This document shows positions 32,147 to 42,865 of a stretch of 64,000 nt of DNA, in pieces (position 1 is the stretch's first letter; each line of letters opens with the position of its first letter). A program made the position numbers and the translations under genes. The DNA comes from Alitta virens (Eukaryota > Annelida > Polychaeta > Phyllodocida > Nereididae): assembly GCA_932294295.1 (NCBI GenBank), contig OW028585.1, positions 29,248,720-29,312,719 on the forward strand, in the 5' to 3' direction. The notes below the pieces were generated by a model. That model had not been told where the DNA came from. It ran no database searches and saw nothing but the letters and a program-made list of their open reading frames with translations.

Positions 32147-32555
32147 TTATAGCAGAGAGGGAGAATCTCTGGCATGAAATCCAGTAGTGCCAATGTAATT
32201 TTTTTTTTGGTGATAATAAGCTGACTGAATTTCATCTTGATAGAATGACTGGGCATTTTCACTGAAATCAAATTGTACACACACAATGTCAGTGTAATCT
32301 TTCTGGGCATCTTTTTTGTCAGTTTCATAGCTCTTGGCCTGTTTGTCTTTGATGAACACATGCCAGGTGAATTTTCTCAGTTGAGACTCTAAATCCTCAA
32401 CAGCATCTTCAACTGTGCCGGACTTCCTCACCTTTGAAATCCTCTGGCCTTCGGCTATTACATTTTCACTGATTGAACACCCTGGAGATCCGTGAATGAC
32501 AACTGCTACAAATGACCTTTGGATATATTGCAGGGTCATCTTGGCATATGTCGAC
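32147..32555 (-). pseudogene. Exon fragment of a transposase-like protein
   Basis: After a CAG acceptor at 32,556-32,558 the minus frame is open for 135 codons. It includes FTWHVFIKDKQAKSYE and VQFDFSENAQSFYQDEIQSA. I recall an F-S-E-N then Q-x-E-I-Q-S/A-A arrangement, with an aspartate before it, in a family of DDE-like repetitive proteins common in cnidarians and molluscs; this was not searched. It stops soon after the motif, so it is probably a truncated or decayed copy. Confidence 0.45.
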
Positions 32556-33231
32556 CTGTCAAAAGAGAACATCACATAAATGTTATGATAATCACCACAA
32601 TTAATTTGACAAAACCAAATTTTTTATATTAGCCCTCAAGGTTTACTATCTCAAATGAACTTACGTTAAACACATTTTGAATGAAAGTCCGATATTTTGC
32701 AGCCAAACTCCTTTTTCCATGAAATTCTTTTCCTCATAGACAACACAAATTACTCTGCCCTACAGCAGGATCCAAACTGTAAAATAATAACAAAATGTAT
32801 GTATTTGTTTTTACAAACTATTGTTCAAATCATGTTTTTATCAGAATGGCATGGAAATAGAAACAGTAAATATAGTACATGTATCAATATATTGGACCTT
32901 TTATTTCTTTTATCAGGTTTTGCCGAAAAGCTACTGCATTTGATAGTATTCAACATATTCACCCATTTCTACTTAAGTGTAAATGTGTAAAAAATATTTG
33001 CAAGTCTAAATTCAACAATATTATTCACCCAGAGTATGAAAACATGGCATTTTCTAGACAATATAAGTCATGTAAGAGGCATGTTACAATTTCAATGTCC
33101 AGTCACAAGCCCGGTGCAGTTGTTCTCAACAAAATTTTTGCACTAATGTATGCCTGAATTAGTCTTAATTGAGTTCAAACTTGATTTTTAATGAGAGTCA
33201 CTGCGCAAATGTGTTAAAACACTCATTATTT

Positions 33232-33890
33232 AGAATTCGGGTGAATTCGGGGCAAATGCGCATTTGGCGCGTCTAGAACGGTGAATTCGGCGCCAAAAAT
33301 AGTGAACTCGGCTAAGTGAATTTGGCGAACGGTAAATTTGGCGCCATAGATATATAGGCTTATTATGTCCGCTCATTTATAGCCCAGCATAAAAAAAGAC
33401 CATATATATGTATATGACAATTTTCATAAAGAGAAAAAAGAGAATTTGTGAAATACGATTAACTGTGTCATACAATTCAGCAAGTAATGGGACATAAAAT
33501 ATTTGAAAGTTTTATTGTGATGTAAAATAATTTTATTTCTTCATGAAGAACTATCCCAATCTATTACACTTTATCATTTCATGAAAAAAAAGAAGGAATT
33601 TTAATTATTTAATGAGTTTTTTGTTGTTGTTTTTGTGGTATATATTTGCATGTCATGTTGTATTAAGCAACACCAAATTTTTGCCGAGTCAACATGCACT
33701 CACTCCATTGTCTACATAGAGCATAGATGCTAAGTTATTCCACATAAAAGTACGCGCCGAATTCACCAAATTTACGCACTGAATTCACCAAAAGCGATCG
33801 CCGAATTCACTAAACTCCACCAGTCGATTCTAGTGAATTCGGTGGCGGCGCCGAAATTGATATGCGCCGAATTCACCTGTCACTGTCAAA
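33232..33890. repeat. Inverted-repeat element with GTGAATTCGGCGC units
   Basis: The left arm (33,232-33,350) carries several copies of GTGAATTCGGCGCC-like units on the plus strand, and the right arm (33,750-33,885) carries the same units inverted (GCGCCGAATTCAC). The middle is ordinary AT-rich DNA. It looks like a MITE or fold-back with a sub-repeated terminus. Each arm is GC-rich against an AT-rich background. Confidence 0.7.
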
Positions 33891-34103
33891 TTCAGTGGTC
33901 GGCCATCAATGTAAACAATATTACATACAGCCTACGGCCTCTGGCCTTCGGCTATTATTATTCCTAATAAACAGAAGCTTCGGCCTATTCTACTTGGGTC
34001 ATATATTTTGTATTGTACGTTGAATGTGACACCCTAATTTGAAAAGACTTTAAATAAAATTTTACTTACTTACTACTAATGAGTTCTTGTTTTAGTTTAT
34101 TTA

Positions 34104-34348
34104 CAGTGGCGAATCGCGATTTTATACAGTGCCCGACGTCGAAGTTGTGGCCGACACCGGAGTCGTGGACTTCAATGGTGACGTCCTGGGGCCGATCCAA
34201 ACATTCCGAATGAATAGGGTGATAGATATCGCTATTATTCTAAATCTTTCTCTGTCAAAATGTTCTGAATCCGCCCCTGGACGTCACTATTGAAGTCCAC
34301 AACTCCAGTGTCGGCCACAACTTCGACGTCGGCCACTGTAGTCGCCAA
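34104..34348. mobile_element. MITE with about 95-bp terminal inverted repeats (hAT-like end)
   Basis: The left arm starts CAGTGGCGA and reads on through CCGACGTCGAAGTTGTGG; the right arm is its inverted copy, with only a few mismatches over about 95 bases. The whole is 245 bases, so it could fold into one long hairpin. The CAGTGGCG start is typical of hAT elements. No transposase inside. The target duplication was not resolved. Confidence 0.75.
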
Positions 34349-34349
34349 G

Positions 34350-35190
34350 AGTAACCTTATGGTATATAGGTTTCATGGTGATCGATTAGAACTGCATTCC
34401 TCTTGTTATATGATTTCTTGTTTGAACAAGTGGCATTTGTGATACTGATCATCATCAGCTCTTATTAGCATATTCATATTAATTGAAAGTGTTTTCGTAC
34501 ATACTTAGGATATCTTACAGTCTGTTGACATATAATAATGGCAATTCAAAGTTGGGAGGCGACAATCATTGTTCATGCCATGTCAATCATTGGTCAGTTA
34601 CAGAATGTGATTGCAATTTATGCTATAACTTTTTTTTTGCTTTTGATCTTCTTGATAATAATATTAGTATTTATTCTTAATTTTATTGTATTTCTCATTT
34701 TCCTAGGCTTAGAATTTGAAACTAATAAGTATATAAATAAATGATAAATAAATATTATCACGTTGATGTTTGTAATTAAAGGATAATATTCATTACTAAT
34801 TTTAGCCCAATATATAGTATTCATAATTTATTACATGACTATTTCATATTATGTCATACTATGTCTTAATATAATGTCCACAATATTAGAGTGCCTTGCT
34901 TTGTTTTGGGAAACAAGCAATTCAATTTGCTCAACCAGCCAAGAGTTGTTTTGATTATCCTAAAATGTTGACTTTTCAGCTAGGCCTTGTACTCAATGTA
35001 ATCATAGGGATTACGAGTAATTTGGCAAAGTATTTATTTATTTTTTTTAAATATATTTAAAATCCACGGATGGCACCATCAGTAAAAACTGTTTTTCAGG
35101 CGGCCCATTAATATTATGTATAATTACATAACTTAACTAGAAAAAGAAAATAGATATAAAATCATAAAACATGTAGAAATAAGATAAGAT
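34350..35190. other. AT-rich intergenic, no gene
   Basis: Only short chance frames, some hydrophobic because of T-runs. Confidence 0.4.
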
Positions 35191-35252
35191 AAAATTACAT
35201 TAAAATATAATGCTTTAGGTTCCTTTTAAAAACATTGATATCATAAATTCCT

Positions 35253-35468
35253 TTAAAAAAATGAAGGTAAATTATTCCATGTATTAGCACTAGTGAACCT
35301 AAAAGACTTTTTAGCAAACTGACTAGAGACATTAGGAATATAAACATTGATAGGATGACTTCTTGTGTTAATGCCATTAATATCACAATTTATAACAGCA
35401 TCATTAACAAGGTAAAAAGGGGCCGGACCATAAATAAATTTAAACATAAGAACAGTGGCAAAATACAA
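35253..35468 (-). pseudogene. LINE reverse transcriptase C-terminal fragment
   Basis: The minus frame reads FKFIYGPAPFYLV, then TRSHPINVYIPNVSS, and KKSFRFTSANTWNNLPSF. The pattern Y-G-x-A-P-x-Y-L, R-S, then K-S-F-x-x-x-x-x-x-x-W-N-x-L-P is the usual end of CR1/L2/Jockey-type LINE proteins. Only about 70 residues remain. Confidence 0.7.
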
Positions 35469-35930
35469 ACATCTTCAAATGTCGTAGTCATATAACTGAG
35501 ACTTTTATATATAATAATAGGCCTATCAGCACTTTTATAATAATATCAGCACTTCTAGAATTTATATAATCAAAATTGTGTTGTTACCGAATAATCAAAG
35601 TAATTTCGCAATATATTAGTACATGTATGTTTACAGACTTTTTCCCAATGGTGGAGGAAGGATAATGAGCTAGGCCTCTCGTTTATTTCGTGGACAGTAG
35701 GCTAATCGTACGTGCTGTTTTCTTTAAAGGACCCAGCGTCGAACATTAATGAATATGCAGTTCGTATTTTAATTAACAATATTAGTGAATGTTTTACCTT
35801 GATTTACTTGCACTCCTGTTTGGACAGATCTAGTCACCTCTGCCAATGCCATAACAATTTGGCTAATTTCCCCACATGCTGTGCAAAGCTACGCGCATTT
35901 ATAAAGCGAAACAGGCATAGCTTTAATCTT

Positions 35931-36222
35931 ATTTACATCACCAGGCAGGTGACGTTGATGCTCTGTAACGAAAGGCATTACTTGCTGGACCCATTAATGG
36001 AGGCAAATGTCAAAGTATGAAGCCTGATATTTTATTAGGCCTGCTTTTACCATTTTCCTCGCACCTGAGTCCGCCATTCAGGTGATATTTTCATCTTTCA
36101 GTTAACCAAATTTGAACGATAAAAACTATATTTCTGTTAAATAATGCAGTGTAAGTGAAAGAATAACAAAGCAAAAGCAATCGTCATTATTCATTTAATG
36201 TCACCTGCCTGGTGATGTAAAT
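35931..36222. repeat. 22-bp perfect inverted repeat about 250 bp apart
   Basis: TTTACATCACCAGGCAGGTGAC at about 35,932-35,953 is found inverted at about 36,201-36,222; the two flank ordinary DNA. It may be the termini of a small non-autonomous transposon. Confidence 0.6.
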
Positions 36223-36229
36223 ATGCACA

Positions 36230-36880
36230 CGAAAGCAACATTTCAAATCGATTCACCTGCAAACTTCAGCTAAAGGTAAGGTCTTGTCACTATGACACGT
36301 TCTATGGGACCAAGAAAATAATGAGGCCGTTTTGTCATGTATTTATAGGTAGATAGGTATACCTACATCGAAAATCATAAAGTAATAGCCTACAGTGTTA
36401 ATTAAATAGACTGCTATCATATCCAGACTTAGGTGATAGGTATTTTTGCGTACACGGGGTTACGGCATTTAATTTGTAGAGCTCTGTAGTTATATATATA
36501 TAGATGTGTCCAATTAAAGTGCTGAATGTGGTATTTAAAATGTATCCTGATTTTTTGTCTTTCTTTGTATTTGTCTTGACAAGTGTTATTAGGTCTATTC
36601 CAATGGATAAGGAAGAAAATCAAGAAAATGACATAATATTTTTGATAGATTCTTGCGCTGGCGACACTTCCGCCCAATGCCTTCCATTCATCATCCGAGC
36701 CAAAAGTAAGTGGAAAAAAAAGAAAAAAATTCTTGATCTGGTGCTAAAAATACCGAATTCTTCCAATGAGCATTGTAATTTCACTAATTGAGTTGGTTCA
36801 CTGAGCATATGGGACAGCGAGATTGATTAGCATGCATTGTGCAGTCTCATAAAACCCAGTGTTTTTGAATGGCTACGTCT
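36230..36880. other. Intergenic DNA left of the Ngaro-like element
   Basis: No gene recognised. Short frames on both strands have no motif. Confidence 0.4.
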
Positions 36881-36886
36881 ATTTAA

Positions 36887-36994
36887 CAACTCGGAAGACC
36901 AGTATGTGATTGGATTCATTCGTCTTTATTGGCACATAAAAAGACAGGAGACACACAGACAGACAGAAAATGAGGCTCTTTGTAGATACCCCCA
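36887..36994 (-). repeat. B2 repeat of the Ngaro-like element
   Basis: 3' end of the element in the minus-strand reading. It is separated from A2 by 273 bases that contain two copies of ATAATCAAGCACCCATAAT. Confidence 0.85.
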
Positions 36995-37267
36995 GACATA
37001 AAGTGATGATATTTTATACAATAATCAAGCACCCATAATATATTCTATATAATAATCAAGCACCCATAATGACAATAATGGGGCCAACAGCACTTGTAAC
37101 AAAAAGGCAATGAATAATAATATATGTTTATGCCATAAGCAGTACAAGACCGCCAGAGAAATCGTAGCCATCGCTCTGAATAATATATACAAAATTTTAA
37201 TAAAACTTTTAAAATTTTTTTTAATTTAAATAGCAATAAGCATAGGCAGGGCCTGGGCAGGGTGGAA

Positions 37268-37471
37268 GAAAAAGAGACAAGTGAAGCAGAGAGCTGCTTG
37301 GAGACTTATATAAGGACACTAATCCAGTCGGCCTGCCCACCTCTGATAGGACAAGAGAGGGCTAGTGCCAGGATGAGGAACCGGAAGCTAGTGTCATAGT
37401 GAAAGAGAGAAAGAGAGAACCCAACATGGCTACCTACATTAACCAAATTTACGTGAGTAAATACTATTTAA
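37268..37471 (-). repeat. A2 repeat of the Ngaro-like element
   Basis: Matches A1 (41,155-41,354) apart from GAGACAAG versus GATACAAG and a 4-bp difference in the GAGA run. It abuts B1 without a gap. Confidence 0.9.
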
Positions 37472-37579
37472 CAACTCGGAAGACCAGTATGTGATTGGAT
37501 TCATTCGCCTTTATTGGCACATAAAAAGACAGGAGACACACAGACAGACAGAAAATGAGGCTCTTTGTAGATACCCCCA
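37472..37579 (-). repeat. B1 repeat of the Ngaro-like element
   Basis: Same 108 bases as 36,887-36,994 with one substitution (CGC versus CGT). It lies between the recombinase ORF and A2. Confidence 0.9.
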
Positions 37580-37780
37580 AGCATGAGGAAGGCGCCTACA
37601 TGCCAACGAGAGCCATCCCTAGAGCCTAAAAAAACATCTAAAAAGTGAGGAGAAAAAAAAAATATCTAAATGAATAATCAAAGTACCTTGACATATTCAA
37701 ATGCAGAGTATACCAGCTAGAATCAATACTAGCGCATGTGCATCAAAGATGCAAAAATGAAATGAAGTGAGATTAGTGCA

Positions 37781-38731
37781 CTAAGTGCAGTGTAGAGGGA
37801 GAGGTGAAGCATCACAGGCTAACCTAGCTGCCACCTGAGCTGACTGAGCCTCCGATGGGCGTATATAAGCCCTAAAGGCTGATGAGCGCCATCTACCCAG
37901 CTGCTGGATGTCGGAATCTGTGAAGCTACGCTGTGCAGCATCAGTGGCCGCCCCCGCACGTAACGAATGCGGTGTGACCCTATATGTTGAGAGCCCTGCT
38001 ATCCTGCAAAAACCCTTAAGGGCTCTAGACAAAACCCGATGGGCCAACGGGGTACCATCCCTAAATCTAAACATGGAAGTGTCCAAGGAAAACGGACGTA
38101 TGGAAAAATAAGTGCGCAGCATACAATATGCGCACACAGGCGCCCCCGAACACCCTACTATGACCTGAAAGCCACGAGCCGAAGTTTTAGACGATGTAAT
38201 TTTGAGCAAAAAATAAGGGGGAGCTGAATTCTCGAGAAACACCACCGCTGATGCTAATAGGGGAGGTGAAACACTGGGTTGAAAACAATACTCAGCTGCT
38301 CTCAAACATGTGAAATATGCAACTAATGCAGCTGAAAAAACCATCAAATTATCAAAAGTGAAGGGAATCGCGTAATAAATTGAAGCAAGCGCGGCAATAG
38401 AGATAGGCTGAGCCTGAACTGGAGCTGGAGTAGCCCGCTCTACTGACTTAAGCGCCCATCTAACCCTGGGGGAATAAATATCCGGGGGTGGGGCACCCAT
38501 AGTAATAAACCAAGCTCTAAGCCCCGCGAGATAAACTTTAATTGTAGAAAGGTGCAATGAAACTGATGCCAAATATGCAATGAACCTCAGAATCCGATTC
38601 TCTGACAGCTCGAATGGATACAAATGAAATATACTACAAAAATGAATATACCTATGAGTTGCGGTTGAGTAGGACTTGCGTGAGTTATAGGCCAGGCCAG
38701 TACCCACCAGGAGGGAAACCTGCTGGTCCAA
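37781..38731 (-). CDS. Tyrosine recombinase of the Ngaro-like element
   Basis: A 316-residue domain with the tyrosine-recombinase set: Arg in CLRAAEYC (144), His-x-x-Arg in HSLRAG (255, 258), a Trp in LGRWRS (281) and the Tyr nucleophile in AYIRP (289). N-terminal SAM-like part contains LSTIKVYLAGLRAW. It would integrate circular element DNA without target duplication. There is no ATG at the start: this frame is the continuation of the RT/RNase H frame after one TAG, so a read-through product or one nonsense change in a single RT-RH-YR protein is likely. Confidence 0.9.
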   Translation of the reverse strand: MDQQVSLLVGTGLAYNSRKSYSTATHRYIHFCSIFHLYPFELSENRILRFIAYLASVSLHLSTIKVYLAGLRAWFITMGAPPPDIYSPRVRWALKSVERATPAPVQAQPISIAALASIYYAIPFTFDNLMVFSAALVAYFTCLRAAEYCFQPSVSPPLLASAVVFLENSAPPYFLLKITSSKTSARGFQVIVGCSGAPVCAYCMLRTYFSIRPFSLDTSMFRFRDGTPLAHRVLSRALKGFCRIAGLSTYRVTPHSLRAGAATDAAQRSFTDSDIQQLGRWRSSAFRAYIRPSEAQSAQVAARLACDASPLPLHCT

Positions 38732-38752
38732 CTCTGAAATAAGGAAATATAC

Positions 38753-40291
38753 CTATACCTGGGTGTTATAATACATAAAAGATGCAGGCCACACCCGCTC
38801 CGGGGTTCCTGCAGATATAGCATGAAATTCAGACAATCTGCCTCTACTAAGCATATCTGCCCTAGTATTATCATGTGTGGATATATAAACTACTGCAACC
38901 TGGAGTCTATGAAGCTCGACTAACAATGCCCATTGCCTTACCAACTCTAACAAGTCTGGAACTGGAGAGTAGAGTTTGTTCAACACACAACATGTGACAC
39001 TGTTGTCTATATGGAAGATAAGCTTAGAGTCTTGAAAACTTGGACCCCAAGTGGCGAGGGCCTTAACAGCCACATGCAACTCTCTCCAATTGATGGATTT
39101 ATCGAGAAAGCTATGAGTCTCTGTATAAACCATTGCGAACCAACTGTCCACACATACAGCACCGTAACCATAACCACTAGCGTCTGTATATACATGCTGC
39201 ACCTGACCTACTGACCAATCTACAGCATACATGTACACCCCGTTATGGGCGTCTAGACAAGCTACCCACCAAGCAATGTCTTGCATGGCCTCACGTGTGA
39301 GACAAACTCTGAAATGCAAATGCTTTGGCTTCTTTGCGATGTGAATCAAACGACCTAGAAATGCTCTACCCGACCTGACTACCCGAGCGGCGAAAGCAAG
39401 CTTGCCTATTAAACTGAGCAGCTGCCTCTTAGAACCGAATCTCTTATTCAGCCAAGTTGCAAGGATCGCCTTGATCTCCGCTACTCTTTCAGAAGATATC
39501 CTAAGCTCAGATCTAACGGAATCAATGACTATCCCCAAAAATTCAATGACTCTGTCTGGTTTCGTTACCTTGGAAGCCTGGATTGCAAATCCAGCCTTGT
39601 GAAAAGTATCCAACATCACTGAAAGATTCTGGGCGCAATCATCCTGTCCCGGAGCTACAATGAGAAAATCGTCGACGTACCTAACGACTGACTCACGGAC
39701 ACCCTCAGCGTACATAAAGAGCTGCAAAGCAGCGGCATACTGGTCAAATAAAGCGGGTGCCGAGCGCAACCCGAAGTTCAAAACCTTGGAAAAATAATAC
39801 ATGGGCGACTCGCCCTTCATGGCCCAGCGCAAGCCTAACAAGTGCCAGTCGTCCTGAGACACTGGTATGTGTTTATACGCATCTTGGAGATCCAGCTTAG
39901 CCATAAACACATCCTTCACCTTGGAACAGAGAGCGACTGCGTCGTCTATGGTACTGTAATGCAGAGAGAACTCATCCGCATCAATACCTATATTAACTGA
40001 ATACAAGGCAGGATAAGACAAATCATGAATAAGCCGGATCTTGGAACCATCTTTTTTCAAAAAAGCTCCTAATGGGGAAACAACAAAAATGTCATAGGGA
40101 GGTGACAGAAACGGACCATAAAGCCGACCCAATTTGCAATCGGAGGCAATGACCTGAGAGACCTGATTAAAAAATTCTTGTGCAGAAGGCCAGTTAGGAG
40201 AGTCAATGACCTTAACAGCTGGCTGCCTCCCTATACAAACACCATGCACAAGACCATCCAACAAACATTGGGCCCTGGATGAATCATACAC
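38753..40291 (-). CDS. Reverse transcriptase and RNase H of the Ngaro-like element
   Basis: Open frame of 512 codons. Reverse transcriptase motifs include KKDGSKIRLIHDLSYP, DLQDAYKHIPV and the catalytic YVDD (205-208). RNase H follows with YTDASGYGYGAV (D370), NWRELHVAVKAL, an IDNS motif and THDNTRADMLSRG, as in the DIRS superfamily. The first in-frame ATG is deep inside, and TAG lies just before the first codon, so ORF2 must be reached by splicing, frameshift or reinitiation (a TTTTAG precedes it). The frame ends in TAG 38,755-38,753, and the recombinase frame continues in the same phase directly after it. Confidence 0.9.
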   Translation of the reverse strand: MYDSSRAQCLLDGLVHGVCIGRQPAVKVIDSPNWPSAQEFFNQVSQVIASDCKLGRLYGPFLSPPYDIFVVSPLGAFLKKDGSKIRLIHDLSYPALYSVNIGIDADEFSLHYSTIDDAVALCSKVKDVFMAKLDLQDAYKHIPVSQDDWHLLGLRWAMKGESPMYYFSKVLNFGLRSAPALFDQYAAALQLFMYAEGVRESVVRYVDDFLIVAPGQDDCAQNLSVMLDTFHKAGFAIQASKVTKPDRVIEFLGIVIDSVRSELRISSERVAEIKAILATWLNKRFGSKRQLLSLIGKLAFAARVVRSGRAFLGRLIHIAKKPKHLHFRVCLTREAMQDIAWWVACLDAHNGVYMYAVDWSVGQVQHVYTDASGYGYGAVCVDSWFAMVYTETHSFLDKSINWRELHVAVKALATWGPSFQDSKLIFHIDNSVTCCVLNKLYSPVPDLLELVRQWALLVELHRLQVAVVYISTHDNTRADMLSRGRLSEFHAISAGTPERVWPASFMYYNTQV

Positions 40292-40319
40292 CTAAAATAG
40301 CATTTGACCCCAGTAACCT

Positions 40320-41048
40320 TTAAGAAGGCAACTGACCAGACTGGGATCTGGCCTTGGCACACTTAGAGCATCCCTTGATGCCATCGTGACCTCCACAGTT
40401 GATGCAGACATGACACCTCTTGCACTTAGATCCGACTTTACACATGTCCTGCTGAAACAATAAACAGAGTTCGCTGCCCTGGGCCCCCCCTCCAGAACTG
40501 ACCCTCTTGGACCTGGACAGGTCATTGGCCTGTCCGACCCCACGAAAGGGGCAGTCATTCGAAGCATGGTCCAGAGAAGCACACTTGTTACACTTATTAT
40601 TTGCACGCAAAGCAGAGGCATCAAATGTAATAATATAAAGCTCTTGAATCAAACGAGAGAAATGAAAGGACCTGCGAGCAGCCAATATCTGTCTATGCCT
40701 TGCATCGTAAGTAATCACATACGGGAGCTTAAATTTGTGAAACATGTTTAACATAAACGTACTGTAAGCTAACATTTCTCTGAAAACAGTAAAGCCATAA
40801 TGGCCACATATCATGAGTTCATATACTCCCCAGGCCTCTAGCCAATGGAAGGAGCTAGTAATCGACTTTCTCGACCTTTGACATCGTATATTTAAATTAC
40901 CATGTTCGTCTACTATACTTCTAAATTCATCATTGTCTGATCTCATATTGGATAACAGGTCAACCATGTCAACAAACTCACCACACAGTGCAGCATCTTT
41001 AAGTCTCTGGGACACATGTTCCGCTCCTGAGTGTATATCACTGGCCAT
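40320..41048 (-). CDS. Gag-like ORF1 of the Ngaro-like element
   Basis: ATG 41,048 gives 242 residues, though the frame is open from 41,132. An N-terminal helical part is followed by zinc-binding motifs: the knuckle CNKCASLDHASNDC and a second cluster FQQDMCKVGSKCKRCHVC, then CINCGG. It would bind the element RNA. The stop precedes ORF2 by 28 bases, in a different phase. Confidence 0.75.
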   Translation of the reverse strand: MASDIHSGAEHVSQRLKDAALCGEFVDMVDLLSNMRSDNDEFRSIVDEHGNLNIRCQRSRKSITSSFHWLEAWGVYELMICGHYGFTVFREMLAYSTFMLNMFHKFKLPYVITYDARHRQILAARRSFHFSRLIQELYIITFDASALRANNKCNKCASLDHASNDCPFRGVGQANDLSRSKRVSSGGGAQGSELCLLFQQDMCKVGSKCKRCHVCINCGGHDGIKGCSKCAKARSQSGQLPS

Positions 41049-41154
41049 CGTGGAGTCATATCCGCCCGGCCAAGACACGTCATGCAAAGAGTCAGGGTGC
41101 AACCCGTGAATGCGCTCACGAGACACTCGCACATTTGAAGTAAATCCATGGAAA

Positions 41155-41354
41155 GAAAAAGATACAAGTGAAGCAGAGAGCTGCTTGGAGACTTATATAA
41201 GGACACTAATCCAGTCGGCCTGCCCACCTCTGATAGGACAAGAGAGGGCTAGTGCCAGGATGAGGAACCGGAAGCTAGTGTCATAGTGAAAGAGAGAGAG
41301 AACCCAACATGGCTACCTACATTAACCAAATTTACGTGAGTAAATACTATTTAA
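41155..41354 (-). repeat. A1 repeat of the Ngaro-like element
   Basis: This is the 5' end of the element in the minus-strand reading. Outside it is a 13-base A-run in the plus strand. It holds TTATATAAGG, a possible promoter TATA. Confidence 0.9.
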
Positions 41355-42865
41355 AAAAAAAAAAATGTATATGTGAACGATATAGTGAATGAAGCGTATG
41401 TCTGTATAGAATCCAGCACATTGGCAGTTGCAAATGAGAATATTGACATGGCTAAAATGCAAAGTTGCTGTACAAAATTAATGAATATCCACGTTCTCCC
41501 TAAAAGTTTTTTTATACTATTGATTATCGATTGTAGGTATCAATTAATGTTCATAAATATTGCAGATATGTTTATGGGTCATTGCACTATAGGACTTGTT
41601 TCTGTGTGGCTATGGCACAGTTACACCACAGTCGCCAAATGTTTCTCCTGGTGTAAATGAGTCCTACGTAGCTAAAGACCTCGAGGCTGTATATAGACTT
41701 AAGAAATCTTCAACAGAAGTGATTTCATATATTTTTTAGTTTAGGCATTTTTCAAAACTACCTTTTCGTCAGATCTTGGATGAACTAGTTCATCCAAGGT
41801 CAGATTTGTACATAACAAGAATTGCGACATGCAGGCTGCGTGACGCAGCACATGAACATAGATTCAGTAATTTTATTGTTAGACCTAAAGTAAATACCAT
41901 ACGCCAACCTAGAGACTAAGAGAAATTGAGTAAATAAGCAAAACATGTATACTTAATAGGGTCCCTTGGCTTTGAGCTCCGCAATACGTGTAAAGGACCT
42001 GCAGATGCGGTTTGAGGACCAACACCAGAAAACATCAGTGCTCTTAATAATATAAGTTTAATATTGAAAAAAAGAATACTTCTCAGCAATTTCTTTTTTG
42101 TTTCTAGGAGGAAGACTCTAAAATAATGTCACTGGTTAAAAATTTTGCACAAGGTAAAACATACCTTTATAATATCATCAGACAGCCATTTTTCACGTTA
42201 GTCTTTTGTAACATTCCTTTGAATTCCTCAGAATTTATTAAAAATAACCCTATTTTCATAATAACTTCCGACACTGTATTTAAGTGTTAGTGTTATTGCT
42301 AAAATGAGAATCTTTTGTCATCCAGTGGTGATCTTCATGTAGGCTTTGGCAGTATTTCGAATTCACAATACCTAGTAAGAGTTATTAAGGAAAAGCCCTC
42401 TTATAATATTCTTCACAAAATTATTTGATCTGACAAATATCCACCTTGGGGAAGGGACAGATTATATTGATATGAGGTAATATGCACTTATTTCTGGATA
42501 TGCTATGACATCCAGCAATATTCTTTATAACGTTCAGGTAAATGCAGAACTGAAATAATAACCTCGAGACAGCTACCAAATCCGTCACTGTTTGCAACAA
42601 AAATGCCTTCAATGGAGTGAAAGCCAAAGACTTCCTTGACAGAATGGCTGAACAAACCAGACATGCATGTAAGTGTAGTTTCAGTGACCATATTTCCACA
42701 ATTGATAAGCCTTAGGATCGTACTTAAAATGAGATACAGGCCTACATTAATTATTGTATACGGGTTAAAAAGAAATAAAACCTCATAATAATATTAATAT
42801 CACCTTGGTACTGAAACCAATTCAGACTTATGATCTCAAAATATTGCCCAAGCTGCTTTATTCCC
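41355..42865. other. AT-rich intergenic
   Basis: No gene is secure. A minus-strand frame at 42,503-42,691 (ETTLTCMSGLFSHSVKEVFG) could be a decayed exon, but I see no splice context or family. Confidence 0.4.

Larger units (their letters stand above)
36887..41354 (-). mobile_element. Ngaro-like tyrosine-recombinase retrotransposon, almost intact
   Basis: The element is on the minus strand and has the split direct repeats of Ngaro/PAT-type YR elements. Repeat A (about 200 bp) is at 41,155-41,354 and again at 37,268-37,471. Repeat B (108 bp) is at 37,472-37,579 and again at 36,887-36,994. Order is A1, ORFs, B1, A2, B2. Repeat copies differ by only one or two sites and one 4-bp indel, so the insertion is young. 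ORFs encode gag, reverse transcriptase with RNase H, and a tyrosine recombinase that would replace the integrase. A 273-bp stretch separates A2 from B2, unlike the usual abutting layout. Confidence 0.9.

Noticed and set aside
32442..33957. 20-bp identity CCTCTGGCCTTCGGCTATTA at 32,442 and 33,938
   Set aside because: A single short match without flanking similarity; kept only as a curiosity.
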